From NCBI GenBank assembly GCA_008933995.1, contig WARS01000054.1, forward strand, positions 3,029,001-3,093,000: a stretch of 64,000 nucleotides of DNA. Reading direction: 5' to 3'. Below are positions 1-13,375 of the stretch, piece after piece. The stretch is from Datnioides undecimradiatus. Its lineage: Eukaryota > Chordata > Actinopteri > Lobotiformes > Datnioididae. A program made the position numbers and the translations under genes. Position 1 is the first letter of the stretch. The number at the start of each line of letters is the position of its first letter. The notes beneath the pieces are model-generated. The model made no database searches. It was not told the DNA's origin and was given only the letters and a program-made list of their open reading frames with translations.

Positions 1-381
1 GTAGTGCAGCAGCTGAATGGGGCAGTGATCAATGCCCTCCTTTTGTTATAGGAGAAAGAGCAGAGCACTGAACAACACAAATTCAAAATGTCACAGTATC
101 CCATTCACTAAAAAACTAAACATAATATAATGTTATAAATAAACTGACACGAACACATGCAGAGGGAGAGCTCAGAAGTCTGTGAAAAAAGGAAGGAAGC
201 AGCAGTGAAAAGACAAATAAGACCATCTGGAAGAAACCAAAATGTTACCAGAGAGCACATCAGAGTTCTGAAGCTCTGTCTGCATCTGATGCATCTTCTT
301 CTTCCTGACATTTAGTCTTTTTCACCTCTCTTCTTTGTTGCTGCTTCAATTATCCTCTCCTCCTCCCCCTGTTCTTCTCTT

Positions 382-545
382 ATGTATTACATTTATTTAA
401 CTGATGGTTCAGTCCAAGGCAACTTATAGTAAATGCATTCAACCATGTGGATACAAGCCAAAGGCTGCAAGAATCACGCGTGTACATATTCTTCATTGAA
501 CTTGTATAAGTGCTGCATTTAGAAACATTAGGAGAAAGAGTTGTT
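382..545 (-). repeat. Diverged copy of the same L2-tail repeat
   Basis: 'ACATTTATTTAACTGATGGTTCAGTCCAAGGCAACTTATAGTAAATGCATTCA' aligns by eye with 39722-39770. Old and degenerate. Confidence 0.5.
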
Positions 546-659
546 TTCATTAATTTCCTGTCACACAGCGTATTCCAGCCGCTTCTGCAGGACCAGCAGT
601 TAATTCAGCAAGTGCCCCATGTACTATACTACACACACACACACACATGCAAAGGCCAG

Positions 660-712
660 TGACGTCACTCTGCTCTCAGCATGCTCCAGTGAATTCTGTT
701 GTCATGGTGACC
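660..712. promoter_or_regulatory. CRE plus X-box-like pair
   Basis: TGACGTCA at 660-667 and GTTGTCATGGTGAC at about 699-712, an imperfect RFX-type palindrome. Motif-level evidence only. Confidence 0.25.
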
Positions 713-1694
713 TAGTCACATGCACTTAATAACTGTACTAGTGTGGCTGCCTGTCAGTGTACAGGGAACGCATTGGGCCACAGTCAGGACACAGCTTTCC
801 TCTCATATACTGTACATACCGAGCTGTTCGCAGGGTGTCTGTATAATGTGCTAAGACACAAGCATGTGGCTACAATCAAGCATTTCAGGTGTTCAGTTTA
901 TGTCCTACAGTCCAGTGTGGGGTATACTTGACACAATGTCCCACGTTTTCCCCTGGATGCTTATTTTCCAATCAATTAAGGATTGTGGCTCTTTGAATGG
1001 CAACACATTTCCATCAACAACAATGCAATCTGGGCTAAGATTTGGCCTGTGGGACCAGAGCGATGGAGCAATAACTCCCATGAGTGCGCTGGCTTTTCAA
1101 CTGGACTGGATAAACTGTCAAATTATTTATCATCAGCCAGAGGACAGTCTGCAGCTAATTACCCTCAATATTTCACAGCTGACAGGAGGTTGTCTGTGCA
1201 TGCATGTGTTTGTCTGCTGCACGTATACAGTCTGTATACAGAGTATGTGCGGGATCAGGCTGGAGACCACTAGCAATCACAATGGATTACTGTAAAAACA
1301 CCTAAAACCTGTATGACATTTCATTTGTAAACTAAAAATTAAAAGTAATGTAGTAACTGAGCTTCTGCATTGGAGTCTTATTGCAACCATTGACTATCAA
1401 TCCATCCATGATCTCTAAGTGCCTATCCTTTGCACGGTCACTTGGGGCGACCTGTAAGCAAACAGTTCGTCCTGAGACTAAATTAAATAAATTCAAACAT
1501 TCACCATTAAAGTTGTCAGTCAAACAAATCTACATGTCTTGAAAATCCAGACAGACAAAGGGAGAACATATACCCATTAAACGCAGAAAGAGTCCCATGT
1601 GACTAAAGAATACCTTTTTAGACCCAAACAAGCAGCAAGATTAGCAGTGTACAGCTGTGCAAGCAGCTCTGTAAGGCTGCACACAGGAGTGCTC

Positions 1695-1830
1695 TGAGCT
1701 AAATACAAACATCAGCATGCTAACATGCTAGCATTGACTAATTAGCATTAAAACAAACTGAAGGTAAGTCTGATAGGGACGTAATTAGAACACATCCTCT
1801 GGGAACCATGAATGTCTCTTACATACATAA
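1695..1830 (+). repeat. 'gctaacatgctaac' dispersed repeat, short copy
   Basis: 'CAGCATGCTAACATGCTAGCATTGACTAATTAGCATTA' followed by 'CACATCCTCTGGGAACCATGAATGTCTC' matches the order of elements at 45.5-45.9 kb, with an internal deletion. Confidence 0.6.
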
Positions 1831-4800
1831 TAAATAACAAATACAGTCACACATATTGAGATTTTGACCTGCTGGTGGTGCAGATTTGTGCTCTGCTCCA
1901 CTCAGAGAAGAGCAGCTCTCTCACCAGGACCTTTATTAAACTCTCTGCTGTGAGAACACAACGAGCTCCTGTGATTGGACAGTAGGGTCAGCTGCCGCCA
2001 CTGTATTCCAACCATAATCTAACTAATCATACTTTTTACTTATAGTTTTCACTGAGCTGTGTCAGGACTACACGTGTGGTCACAAGTATTGCAAAAATGA
2101 CTTTGTCACACTCCTGCACCACATGTTCATGCCAATAATTCTATTCAGGCCCATTTTCAGGAAATGAGAGGCAGAGGTCTGAATGGCTGAGAGTTGAAGA
2201 TTTAATATTCACACTGTCTTTGTGCTATTATCAAATTAATTTACAGTAGCTCCTGCACTTTAAATATCCGTGAGTAGCTTGAGCTATCAAGAGATCACAC
2301 CCTCCTCCTCTGTCTCTGTCTGTCTGTCTCCCTCGTCAGTGTAATTGTGGTTGTATAACGTGGTTAGTGGAAGCATATAATACCATCACTATGAGACACA
2401 ATGTAATCAGTGCTGTAATTCGATCAGGACCTGCTGCCACCTGCTCTTGAGCAACAGCGCTGCTCTCATGACAACAAATGAACTGGACAGGGCTGACTCA
2501 GAGCAGGACGGAGCACGCAGGGGTTATAGTAGGGCTGCTGTTGTTTGGTTTGCAGATTACAAGCGATAGGAGAATGGAGTGCATTGAAAATATCATAAAA
2601 AAAATTAGATATGAGGAGAAAAGTCATTTTACAGACTCAGCTCCTCCGACAATAAACGCTTTCAACTGCCTTAAGTCACGACTGGCTTCCATGACAATAA
2701 ACGACTTCATCACGTTCAGTGCGATGGATCATTCAACTCCAACATTTTCTCATCATGTGAAATTGAACATGCACCGGCAGCTGCCCAGATAGTTACACCG
2801 TCAGTAACAGGAAATATACAGAATTTGGAGAAAATGGGTTCATACATTGCAGCAACGGCCCTTTAACTGAGTGACATTAGAGCTTTGATTCTAACCCATG
2901 ACCTTTTGTTTCATGTCGTCTTCTCCTTCATGTCTCCGTCTGGCTCTCTGCCTCTCTCTCCTCCACTTACCGTCTCTTTTTCCTGTACATGATCTAATAA
3001 ATTGCTCTGCAGAGCAGCGCAGCATCACCTCTGGACTTTTACATAACACAAGGCTGCTATTAGAGCCTTTCTACCATTAACCTGTTTTTGATTTAGGGCC
3101 CTCTGTGTCATCAGCTGTGTACAACTGCTATTATTCCATGCAAGTACAATAAGACCAGCTCTAGTTTGTGCAGTAAAGGGTGACAGCTTGTCTGACTTCC
3201 ATGCAGGACAATTGAGTTTGCACAGACTTGATATTAATGTTCACCTCTGTCTTCACTAGAACCATAATCTCTTCCAAGATACACCCAGATTTTATAGGAG
3301 CCAAAACTGTGAACAGTGCAGTTTATTTTGGATTGCCGTGGCATATTAATAACTCCAGTGGTGACATCTTTGAGAATATTTTGCAGAATCCTCTAATGCT
3401 GACATTCTGTCTGGAAATAGGGTTGTTTCATGATGTCCTTTAGTGGGGCAGACACAGATTAATTGACCCACTTTGCTATCCATACTGGGTCTGTACCAGC
3501 TGCCAATGTTCATCTCTGTCCCCGCAGACTGTATATAAAGATGAAGAACGTGTCTACATCCCTGATACAGGCGCTGCTGATACAGTTTACTTTACCAAAT
3601 AACTCATTAAAACTCATTAAAACCAAACTTATCAGAACTTCCTAAAATGAAAGAAACAATCATTTGGAAAATACATTTGGTAGTTTGGTAGTTTGGTCTA
3701 TGTCCCATCTGCTAACACTGAGGGGGTGGAGTTAATGACCTACACTGCAAACAGCCACCGGGAGGTGATCCAGATGTTTTGGTTTCAACTGTAGGGAGAT
3801 GACATGCTGTCCTCACAAAAACATGGTTCCTCAAACTGGTTCCAGTGTTTCTTATGTAGAGCCCAGGGCCAGCCCCAGGCACTGCTGCATCTTTTTCCTG
3901 TTTGTCTCTAGATCATGGAGTTAGGAGATGCTCTTACCTGACTACCCTGTATGGTAATAACACAGCTCAAGACAAAACAAATCATGAGCGACTTCATAAT
4001 GTTTCTAAAAAGAGATCTAAAGCCAAATCAGCAATTATCTCGCTTTCTTTGCGAGCTGCTCCTTCTGTTCTCTTCCTACCGACTGTTCAGCACTAATTAG
4101 CAACACGACTGAACGTGGAGGAGGTTTAAAAAACTGATCCTCAAAGTACTGGAAAGGAGACGAGGAAGCCACTCAATTACACTAACAAGAGTTGCTAATG
4201 TGTTTCCTTGTTGCTTTCTAGAAATCATTACCTCCTCCTCACAGCTGCCTGACCCCTTGACAGACATTACAAGAGAATCCAGTGCAGTCAGACCTGCCCA
4301 CTGCAAAGCACAGTCTTACTTGCTATGCTCCACATTCTGCAGATTATAATCATGACTCACAATTAGCCAACAGCCCTTTGGGCAGTCATCCATATGGGCT
4401 CAGAGCAGGCAGCAGTGGAGCTCAGACAAACAATGGGTGTGTCTCTATGTGTTCTTGTGCACATGCATTCAGCTTGTGTACATTTGCATGAACGTGTGAA
4501 TGTGTTTAGGAGCTGCTGCTATGTTTGCTCTGTGCAGCCCAGAGCCGCCAGCTTGTAGTGGATCAATACCTCAGAGTGGTGGATGTAGAGTAGAGTAGCA
4601 CCAGTCTGCTCAATATTACATGACAGGACACAAGGCTCTCCTATGGCATGTTGTCTAATACATAGAGAGTGAAAGGCATCGTTCATTTGCTTGTAGTCAC
4701 ATGCCAAATGGAGCAGTAGCTGATTTGCAGTTTTCTGGGTATTTAGTCAGCCAATACAGTCCAAACCCCCAGAAACAACTCACATAGGGTGTTTACATGC

Positions 4801-5190
4801 ACACAAGCTTCCATGGTCCAGGCTTGTCATTCTGCATTTAAATAATCCCCAGCCAGTCTTCACGCTTGTCTGGGTTTATTAAAACCACAATATAATTTTT
4901 ACTTTCGCAAACAAATACTCCAAAAACACAATCAAGACTGGGATGCTTTTCAGATTTTGCTTTTGGGAGTGTGTGCCAAATAGAGGGGTGAGAAAATCCA
5001 AATTTGGGGAAGGGATTGACCCCGGGTGGAGCTGATCTCGGTCTCACGACTGAGTGTGATAGGCAACGACTCCAATCAAGCTCAATTAGACTAACCTGTT
5101 TGTTTAATAATGTATTCAAAAATGCATTTATTGAAGCCCTAACAAATTCTGATAGTATTTGACTTTCCATGTGTTGGAAGAGTTTTCACA

Positions 5191-5236
5191 TTCACTTCCA
5201 TTCAGTCACAATTTTCTGTGACTGAATGGAAGTGAA
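5191..5236. repeat. Perfect 20-bp inverted repeat (hairpin)
   Basis: Arms 5191-5210 and 5217-5236 are exact reverse complements around a 6-nt loop (ATTTTC). No flanking duplication was found. Confidence 0.95.
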
Positions 5237-8025
5237 ACTAGCGCCTGACATTAGCCACCCACAATGCTACTCTGGCTCGGTCTGTCAGGGGAGCAGCAGA
5301 TGGACAAATACGTGAAGAACCAATCACAAACATGAAGCATTCTTTCTTCTTTCTTCTTTCTTTATTCTTTCTTCTTTAGCATTATTTCTTACTCGTGTGC
5401 ACTCTCCATCCTTTCTGTCTTCTCTGTTACTCCCTCCATTTTCAATCCCATGCTTCTCTGTCCTACTGAACTCTGACCTTTGTCCCCTCCCCCCCATAAC
5501 AGCCTTTATACACACATAACACACATACACACACACACCCACAAATACAGCCAATAACAGACATGGAGACATGACGGCAGGCAGACATGAGTTTTCACTC
5601 TTGGTACATTAAGTCATCAATACTTGACCGGGACATAAAGATGCACATTATCTGCGTGTACGATTTGCAAACGCAAACACACACGACGCCAGGGCAAAGA
5701 CACACTCTCACATATACATGAGTCACACTCCTGCACTGTACCCTGCTCTCTGGCCTGGCTGCAGACAGAGCAGTATAGATTGTGCTGCATTGATCTGCTC
5801 TACATTTTGTTACAGCTAGCAACTGTTCTGATCGACTGACAAAACACAACCACACTTCCAGCCAGACCAGAGAAATGTATTTTCTATCCACTCGCTGCAT
5901 GGTCTGCTGCTCCAGCAGTATCCACGAGCCACTTCTTGATCATCTCTTTTACCAACACGCTTGATGTCTCTGATGACCTCAGACTTAAATCATGTATGGC
6001 TTCCTGCCCAAGCAACCACAGAACAGAGAAAGCTACCATTACGTGGCCTAAATTAGAAAACATATTTTCCCCGACATGCTTCCAGTAGCATGGACGTGTT
6101 TTTTTGTGACCTTGTGCATCAGCTTTGCCATAGTTCATGGGAAGTTCACACTGACAGCCAGGTGTTTGTTCAAACTCCTGAACAGGTTGTGAGTGCTGAG
6201 GTTTAAAGTGAAAGCAGTGAGAAAGCTGAAAATGTTCCCGCATGGCATAAACTGCGCTGCGAGGGGAAATGTGTATTTGCTGAAGCCAAACCAGCTACAG
6301 AACAAGTGGCTGTTTTAGAAGGAACCAGAACAAACAGGAACACTAACAACAACTGGAAAAGATCTGCTCTGACTGAAATTTAGTCCATGTACTGTGACTG
6401 TATCTGTCAAACAGGATCCTATTGGATCTATACTAGGGAAACATAAAGTTGAGTGTCCCTCTGACATTAGAGGGGCAAACCAGTCTTCCTGACTTTTCCC
6501 TTACATGGAGGTGAGGTATTTGAGCCAAGATGCAGTATTCTGATCCCCAGCAATGTAAAGCAGTGCGTGGGAGATGTCTAAACCCTTCATAACTTCCTAC
6601 ACGCAAATACGTGCACATGATCAATTCTATTTTTAGAAAGCAGAACCAAAATAAAGGTCATGAGTGTGTGTACAGTCCACATTAAAGGCAAAAGACTGTA
6701 TGAACCTATGCTGAGAGTGAACCTTTAAAGCTTTATCCTGCTTGCCATAGCTTTGGTGAACCAATCATTGCTGGTTGACGTAAAACACATCGCTCCATCA
6801 TGGGGCGTCTCACCAGACACCAGATTCAAAAACTCTGGGTAATGTGAAGTAAGAAGAGGTGTCTCTGGAAGTGATTGGATCCAACAATAATTCATTTATT
6901 TGTTGAAATGTTCAAATAACAGGCCCAGTCCAATTTGCAGAGTTCAACAGACCAATATTTTTATATTGGCAAGGGTTGACTGTGTGGTATAATGTGAATG
7001 GAGTCATTCGTCCACAGAGAAATATCACCCACTCTTGCAGCTCACCTCAGCTTTACGGAGCGTTTTAGCATCTTTCAGCTCGTTGCGTGGGTACTCTGCC
7101 TGCAACCTTACTGTTCCGACTCTGTGTCCTTGCTGTCTTCTGCATTGTCTCCCACAGCAGCAGGTAGCTGTGTTCAATCAGAAGAACTTCGATCAACCCG
7201 CTGTACACCAACACCAGACAGCCAGGCTGACGTGCCAGTGAACACAAAGGTGCATTTAACGATGCATTTAGCTTTTTACACTTTTAGAAATAGACTTTAA
7301 TTAAACAGGCGGACGAAAACCACAGTGACAGTGTTGTTCTGGTCTCAGAACAGTGACCCTGGTTTTTCTTGTTCTGGGTCTGAATTCACTGACGCTACAT
7401 GGGGCACCCAAAAGACACGTGCATATAGTGTTTTAGGTAAACCAGTGCCATCACCCTTAAGCAACGCTGTGGGCCGAGAGCTGAATGACCAGCAGCACAG
7501 TGCCGCTCCCTCCTCCCTGCATGCTGTTCCTGCTTATGCTGATCTCTCCCTTGACAACCAAAGCCTCTTCCTGTTCTAGTTGTTATTTATCATATTTGTA
7601 CTTCCTGCCTTGTGCATAATGTATGCTTTATGCCTAATCCACACAGGTCTGGAGTACTCTGTTCTGTTTCACGTTCAGGTTCGACCAATCCTTCTGGACA
7701 GCACCATTAGCTCTTAGCTCAGAGGGAACTCTCTGTCCTGAATACTGAGCGTGTGTTTGCATTTTAGTCTTGCAAATAAACACATAAACAATCTTAATGG
7801 TCATTTTTTTTTGTCATCATCATCATGAAATATCCCTGCCTGTTAGAATCAGATGACGTATGGAGACTTTCTTAACTTGTCAAAGTTTATACATGCACGG
7901 GTGAATGGTGATGAAGGAGCAAATGGAAAAGGACAGATGATGATAAGAACATAACCGGCAAATGCAGAGGGAAGACAAGAGCATATGACTGCTGGCTGGC
8001 TGTCGCCGTCACTAGTGTGGCGAAT

Positions 8026-8039
8026 GTTGCTATGGAAAC
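8026..8039. promoter_or_regulatory. RFX X-box (GTTGCTATGGAAAC)
   Basis: Fits the palindromic RFX consensus GTTNCYATGGNAAC at nearly every position. A splice donor ACAG|GTAAGT follows at 8069/8070. Confidence 0.45.
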
Positions 8040-8514
8040 CGCCCAAAGTTCAGGCCACGGCAAACACAGGTAAGTGTCTGGGTGAGAGATACAGACTGAA
8101 AATGAGATGTCCTTTCACATCCCCATACAGTACCAGTTTTTATTTTGCTTTTAGAGAATCAGACTGTAATGTTGAAAAGATATGCACATGACATAAAGCT
8201 GCTGTAGCCTGGAGACAGCTCGACATTGTCCAAATTAAAATATATGTCTACCCTCACAAGCTCACCAAACAACCTGTTGTAGCTTGTTGGTTTGATCCAT
8301 AAGCAAAACGTAATGTAAAAATGTGTAAATAAATAAAATAAAATGTGTGATTTTACACACAGTGACATACTGTACCTATTGCTTGTGAAGTAGCACAAGA
8401 CATAGTTATAGTCCATGCATGCAACTCCACCACAACTTGTCGATTTTGTGTCTAGTTGGATTCAGACTACACAAACTATAATTTACAGGCTAAGGTATTC
8501 ATGCTGCTTCTCTC

Positions 8515-8580
8515 TGCTTTCAGCCTTTATGCTAAGCTAAGCTAATTGCCTTCTGGCTCTACATCTAAACATAGCTCACA
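8515..8580 (+). repeat. 'gctaagctaagctaa' dispersed repeat fragment
   Basis: 'TTTATGCTAAGCTAAGCTAATTGCCTTCTGGCTCTACATCTAAACATAG' is a common teleost interspersed motif. Confidence 0.45.
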
Positions 8581-9164
8581 GCCTTGTGAGTGAGTGTATT
8601 TCCCCAAAGTCAAAACTATTAATTTAACATTAGCCACAAAAATGCTTTAGCTTAAAATTCTGTATTTTTGGTAAAAAGAGTTCTCCAATGCAGTGAACCA
8701 GCACTAGTTAGGTTTTTAAGGCTCTGTAGCTAATGTAGACTTTAACAACACTGTATCTGCTGTAACTCACCAGACTCCTTCAGACTGAAGCCTTGTCCTG
8801 TTTCAGATGGCACTGCGCAGATGGATTGGATCTTATAGGTTGGTGACTGGCTGAGCTGCAGAGAAATGGTTCGTCTAATTCTTTAGCTCGTGCTCTTTAG
8901 AGTAATGAAACGCCCCAGGTTTTTCAGTGGGATGCAGTTTTTTTGTGAATAACATTTTATACAGGGAGACACAGAACCAGACTGATCCTAATCTGATGTG
9001 ACTGCAGCTGGGTACAGAAGCATGTTCCCTTTAGAACTGTGACAGAAATAACTTCTATAAAACACAGTGAATACATACTGTCTAGATTTAAAACGAATCT
9101 GTATTTTGTGATGCATGTTGCGCTCTGTGCTCTGTAGAGAGAATTAAAGCGCTGGAGCTGTTTC

Positions 9165-9228
9165 ATATTTATGTACCCGCTTTATGTCCAATAGAAATTC
9201 CCCTGTGGGACTAATAAAGTCATCCTGA
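9165..9228 (+). repeat. LINE-like 3' tail ('GTGGGACTAATAAAG' family)
   Basis: Contains 'AAATTCCCCTGTGGGACTAATAAAG', a 3' tail found on many fish non-LTR elements. A second copy lies inverted at 38228-38290. Confidence 0.55.
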
Positions 9229-9873
9229 GTTATGAATCCTGGGATGCTCTGTAACCCTTGCTTTCATCTTAAATTACTGGGATATTAAGAGCAAAGGATG
9301 TGGCAGAGAAGAGGCGTTGGCCTTAAAATCACCAAAAGACTACTTAGACTTATGTACAATCAGAGCTACACTTGTTTCCCTCATCAGGCAACACTGCTGA
9401 CGTGCCTCTGACGTTTTAGGCTCTGCAAAGCTCCTGGTTCAGCTAGGACCCTGTGATCACTTCCCCCACTCTGCTGTGTCCTAGTATATGGTACTCAACC
9501 TCAAACTGCTTCTGAGATGATCGGTGTATGAATGTCTATGAACAAATGAGCTGACGTGCAGTAAGCACCTTGCATGGCATCCTCTGCCATCAGTGTGTGA
9601 ACGGCTGAATGCTGCTGGTCATGGAAAGAGTTTCGAGTGGTTGGAAGAATAGACGGGCGCTGTATGAATCCATTCACCAGAGCTTCATACTAAAGCCGCT
9701 GAATATCATAATATCATTGTTACTTTATGAGAGGGTGAGGACCGTCTGTTGTTAATGAGTATGGTTATGTTTGTATTTGGTCACTGTTGTGATCTGTTAT
9801 GAGGTGAGCTTGGATGTTCTTATGCACGAGGTGGTTGTCCTTTGTTCTTTGGTAGATACATGCTATATGTGAT

Positions 9874-9905
9874 TGTTATATGTTATATGTATATAACATA
9901 TAACA
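9874..9905. repeat. AT-rich 15-bp inverted repeat
   Basis: Arms 9874-9888 and 9891-9905 with a 2-nt loop, TATATG-based. Could extrude as a cruciform. Confidence 0.8.
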
Positions 9906-10028
9906 TGTATGTATGAATATCAGTTATTATAGATTGCACACTGACGTCATATTAATCAGCATATAATTCATACCAGCATGAGTAATACCTCACTGTTATA
10001 TGAACAATACCTATGATGTAAAACATGT

Positions 10029-10044
10029 CTGTGTGTGTGTGCGT

Positions 10045-10096
<52 letters not shown>
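10029..10096 (+). repeat. (TG)n/(GA)n microsatellite
   Basis: About 28 TG units with three interruptions, then GAGAGAGAGA. Confidence 0.95.
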
Positions 10097-10602
10097 TAAA
10101 TTGCCCTATTTGAGTACATTGCCAAACCAATAATGAAATATACTTTTTAAATGGATGGAAACCCTGCAGCATACTCTCACAATGCTCGCCTTACCTTGAA
10201 ATGAATTTTCTTTCAAGTCAAATGAACTTTGGAGAAGATGAATGTGTCAGTGTGGCTGGAAAAGTGTTTTGGTTTTGCTGACTTTGGTCTAATGGCTCGG
10301 ATGAAAGGATGAGATTGCCAGAGTTTATGTAACGTATAATCCTGTTGGTTCTGCCTCTGGTTTGCTGCAAGGTGCCCTGTATTTATCTCGTTCCCACATG
10401 ATTGTTTACACGTGTGTGATATTAGCTGCTTGTTTTAGCTAGCGGGCGGTGAGGCAGGGAGCTGGAGCAGCTCACATTTGTAATCACTTGGCATTTGAGA
10501 GTTATGGTACAAACTGACAGTTTGCAACATTTAAGGTTTCATCAGAATCAATTTTCATTAAGCTCATCTGCTCTTTTGCAACAGTTATCTATTGAACATG
10601 CA

Positions 10603-10740
10603 GCTGATCGTTAGTCCAGTATTAACTCCTTTTAGCTTGTTTAGCTCTCCACCAACTCCTGAGAATAATATATGTCTCTTTAGCTGCTAAAAGCTCCTAC
10701 ATGCTCCATTCAGTCATTTGTCAACTTTGTCTGCCAGTTG
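10603..10740 (+). repeat. 'agctgctaaatgctcca' dispersed repeat
   Basis: 'CTCCACCAACTCCTGAGAATAATATATGTCTCTTTAGCTGCTAAAAGCTCC' aligns by eye with the copy at 39.1 kb. Confidence 0.6.
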
Positions 10741-12137
10741 TTGCTAGGCAGATATGGTTTACCGTGTTTATCTGGGCTTTTTTGCTAACAGCAGCTGCCT
10801 GCTGCTGCTGGAAGCAACGCTGACGTGACTGAACAAAAAGGTTGTGGGCATATAAAACCAAAACAATGTGCTGAAAGAGGCTAAAACACTACATGTTGAA
10901 GGGAACAGCTGGGTGGGTGGTGATTCTGTGTGTGTTTGACACTTTAAGTGACAATTGAGAAAATACATTGTGCAATCCATTGTTCATTTGATCCATCGGT
11001 TATACAGGAATATTGATTAGTGCTGCTTCAGAAAGTGTGTCACAGCTTTAACAGTTTACCATCTGCATGGCCTGGCTACCCTCTTTTTGTCTGTGGCCAA
11101 ACGACACTGGGCCACGTTCCAAACTGTCTCTGCTCCTTCCGTTGGTTGCAACAGCATCTGTGTGCACCCACCCTAATCAATGCTGCCAGCTGCACTAGTT
11201 GTATCTCACACTCTGCATTTTAAATCCACCCAGCCATATACACGCTTTGAATTCACCACATGGGAGGCTGAGAATAGCTAAAGAATGAGGGGGAAGTCTA
11301 AAACCAGGTTAACATGGAGCACCGAGCCACAGCCCACCCTGTCCTGATGCCATCTTTAACCCCAGCATCTCACTAATTACCGTACAGGGCTGCTTCTCAT
11401 CCTCTGTCCCCACCCCTCGCCTCTCAGCCTCACACACACACACAATCATTGAGGTCAGAACATGGCCTGTAGTCCACACAGGTAATGAGAGACCATGTGT
11501 GTAGCTCCAGACGGATACTGTGCGGTCCTCACATGTACTCGTTTGTTTGACTTTCATCCCCGTTATCAGTGTGTGGCCAGTTCTCCATGAATTTCTAAAG
11601 ATGTACGGTTCAATTACATTGACCACAACTGACACACACTCGACTCCACCCTAAGCACCTCGTTCCAACCTCACACGAAGAGTAGATTAGGGCCTTTGGG
11701 AGACAGAACAGGAGGGCACCTCTGGGGCAGACAGAGCGGCAGCACAGCTCCAGCTGCAGCAAGCACGTGTTTGCCACAGACAGAGCATTGTTTCAGTCGC
11801 AGAATGCATAAGAATCGTACAGCAACAGAGCCAAATATCAGTCAACACAGTCAATAGTCTGAAGGATGTGGGTGTCTATGATTTAATCAGTTAACAGGGT
11901 AGATGACTGACAGCGCGCACACACACACAACACACACACACTGTTTCCAAATATAAACCTCTGACTGGAAGATTAACTCAACCAAACCCAAATCCTCCTC
12001 TCTGCATCCTCTCAGCAGAGGTAAAGACAGGACCAGCGGTGAAAACATAATCTCTCCATGTTCACACAGTCAGATCTCAATGACCTGCCAACAGCAGCAG
12101 GCAGGCGGGCAACCAACCCCCTCTTCAACCCCACGGA

Positions 12138-12213
<76 letters not shown>
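12138..12213 (+). repeat. (CT)n(CA)n compound microsatellite
   Basis: About 9 CT units directly followed by about 29 perfect CA units. His/Thr or Val/Cys reading frames through it are artefacts. Confidence 0.97.
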
Positions 12214-12215
<2 letters not shown>

Positions 12216-13264
12216 ATCCACTGCACAGCTGTCTACCCTAAATGTAGCTTTAGTGAGATGCACATATTTCAACAGAATGAATATAATCCAGAGTAAATAT
12301 CGTTCAGCCAATCTCATTCAGATGGATTACACAGAGGAACCGTTCGGTTTCCAAATCCTCCTGCATAAAAACCCAATTTGAGCATGTTGATGTTATAATC
12401 TTGGCCGGTTCAGTTTACATTAGAGATCATAAAGTAGGCACTTACCAAAGTCAGTTAGAGCTCAGCATCTGTAACAAAGTCTCTTTAAAGACAGTGGTTT
12501 ATGTGGGCACTGTATATTTACACTGTGAGATACTTAGATCTAATGTCAACATGTATAATCCATATTTCATAAAACTGGTGTCTCAATAGTTTTATGTCTT
12601 TTTCAAGATGAATTTTTCCTTACAGAGGAACGTCCTGTTTGTACCCTGGGACTGTGTAAGTGCTGATTTTTTTTTAAAAAAGCAAGAACCTTCCTGAATT
12701 TATCTTCTCTGACTCCATCCTTACCCTGCAAACTATCTGTAATGCTCCACACTATGATAGCTCAACATAATATACTTAACCAAATAATTAAAATAGGAAA
12801 GTTGATTTCAGCATCTTATATTGTCATGAAACTAACAAAACATTAACCCAACAAACAGTCAGACACTCAGTACAGGTCTGGTTTATCACACATCTTAGAT
12901 TCTCATATATAACAATCAGTAATAGAATACTCAAGGGTGGAAGTAACTAATTACGTGAACGGTGACTGTATCACTCTGTCAGGTTTTCTGTGTCATTTTA
13001 GTTTTCCTTTAGTGCTTCTTATTGAAACAAAGTTGCACTTCTTTTCCAGAGTACAAACAAAAGTCACGTGTCCTGATAAACTGCGTGAACGGTACAACAG
13101 AAAGGTTTTAAATCAGCAGCTGCAGCAGGGAGCTGCATGTCACTGGTGGAAGCTACAAATCTCACAGCGGGTCCTTCAGCAGCGACTTGTGCGCTTGCTA
13201 CATCGCTTGTGAACTGGTACCTTCAGTGAGCTGTGTGAACACTTCCTACTTTTTTTTTTGTCAG

Positions 13265-13375
13265 TTTCTGTCAAAGTTCAGAGCGCAGTGCCTCTTTCTG
13301 TCAGAAAGTCAAGACAAGATGAACCAGGAACAGATTGTTGAGGTGCACAGGCCTCACAGAAAGACACACTGACAG
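13265..13375 (+). ncRNA. Candidate non-coding exon
   Basis: A T10 tract followed by GTCAG (acceptor AG at 13263-13264), then 111 bp, then a CAG|GTGAGT donor at 13375/13376. All three frames carry a stop, so if spliced this would be a non-coding or UTR exon. Confidence 0.3.

Larger units (their letters stand above)
1..7984. other. Non-coding region, no gene recognised
   Basis: Short chance ORFs only. Contains the L2-tail repeat (382-545), CRE/X-box pair (660-712), a 'gctaacatgctaac' copy (1695-1830), the 20-bp hairpin (5191-5236) and a TTCTT-rich stretch (5338-5380). I found no exon with both splice signals and a recognisable protein. Confidence 0.7.

Noticed and set aside
12012..12381. His/Thr-rich and Val/Cys-rich frames
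   Set aside because: Translated (CA)n/(CT)n repeat.
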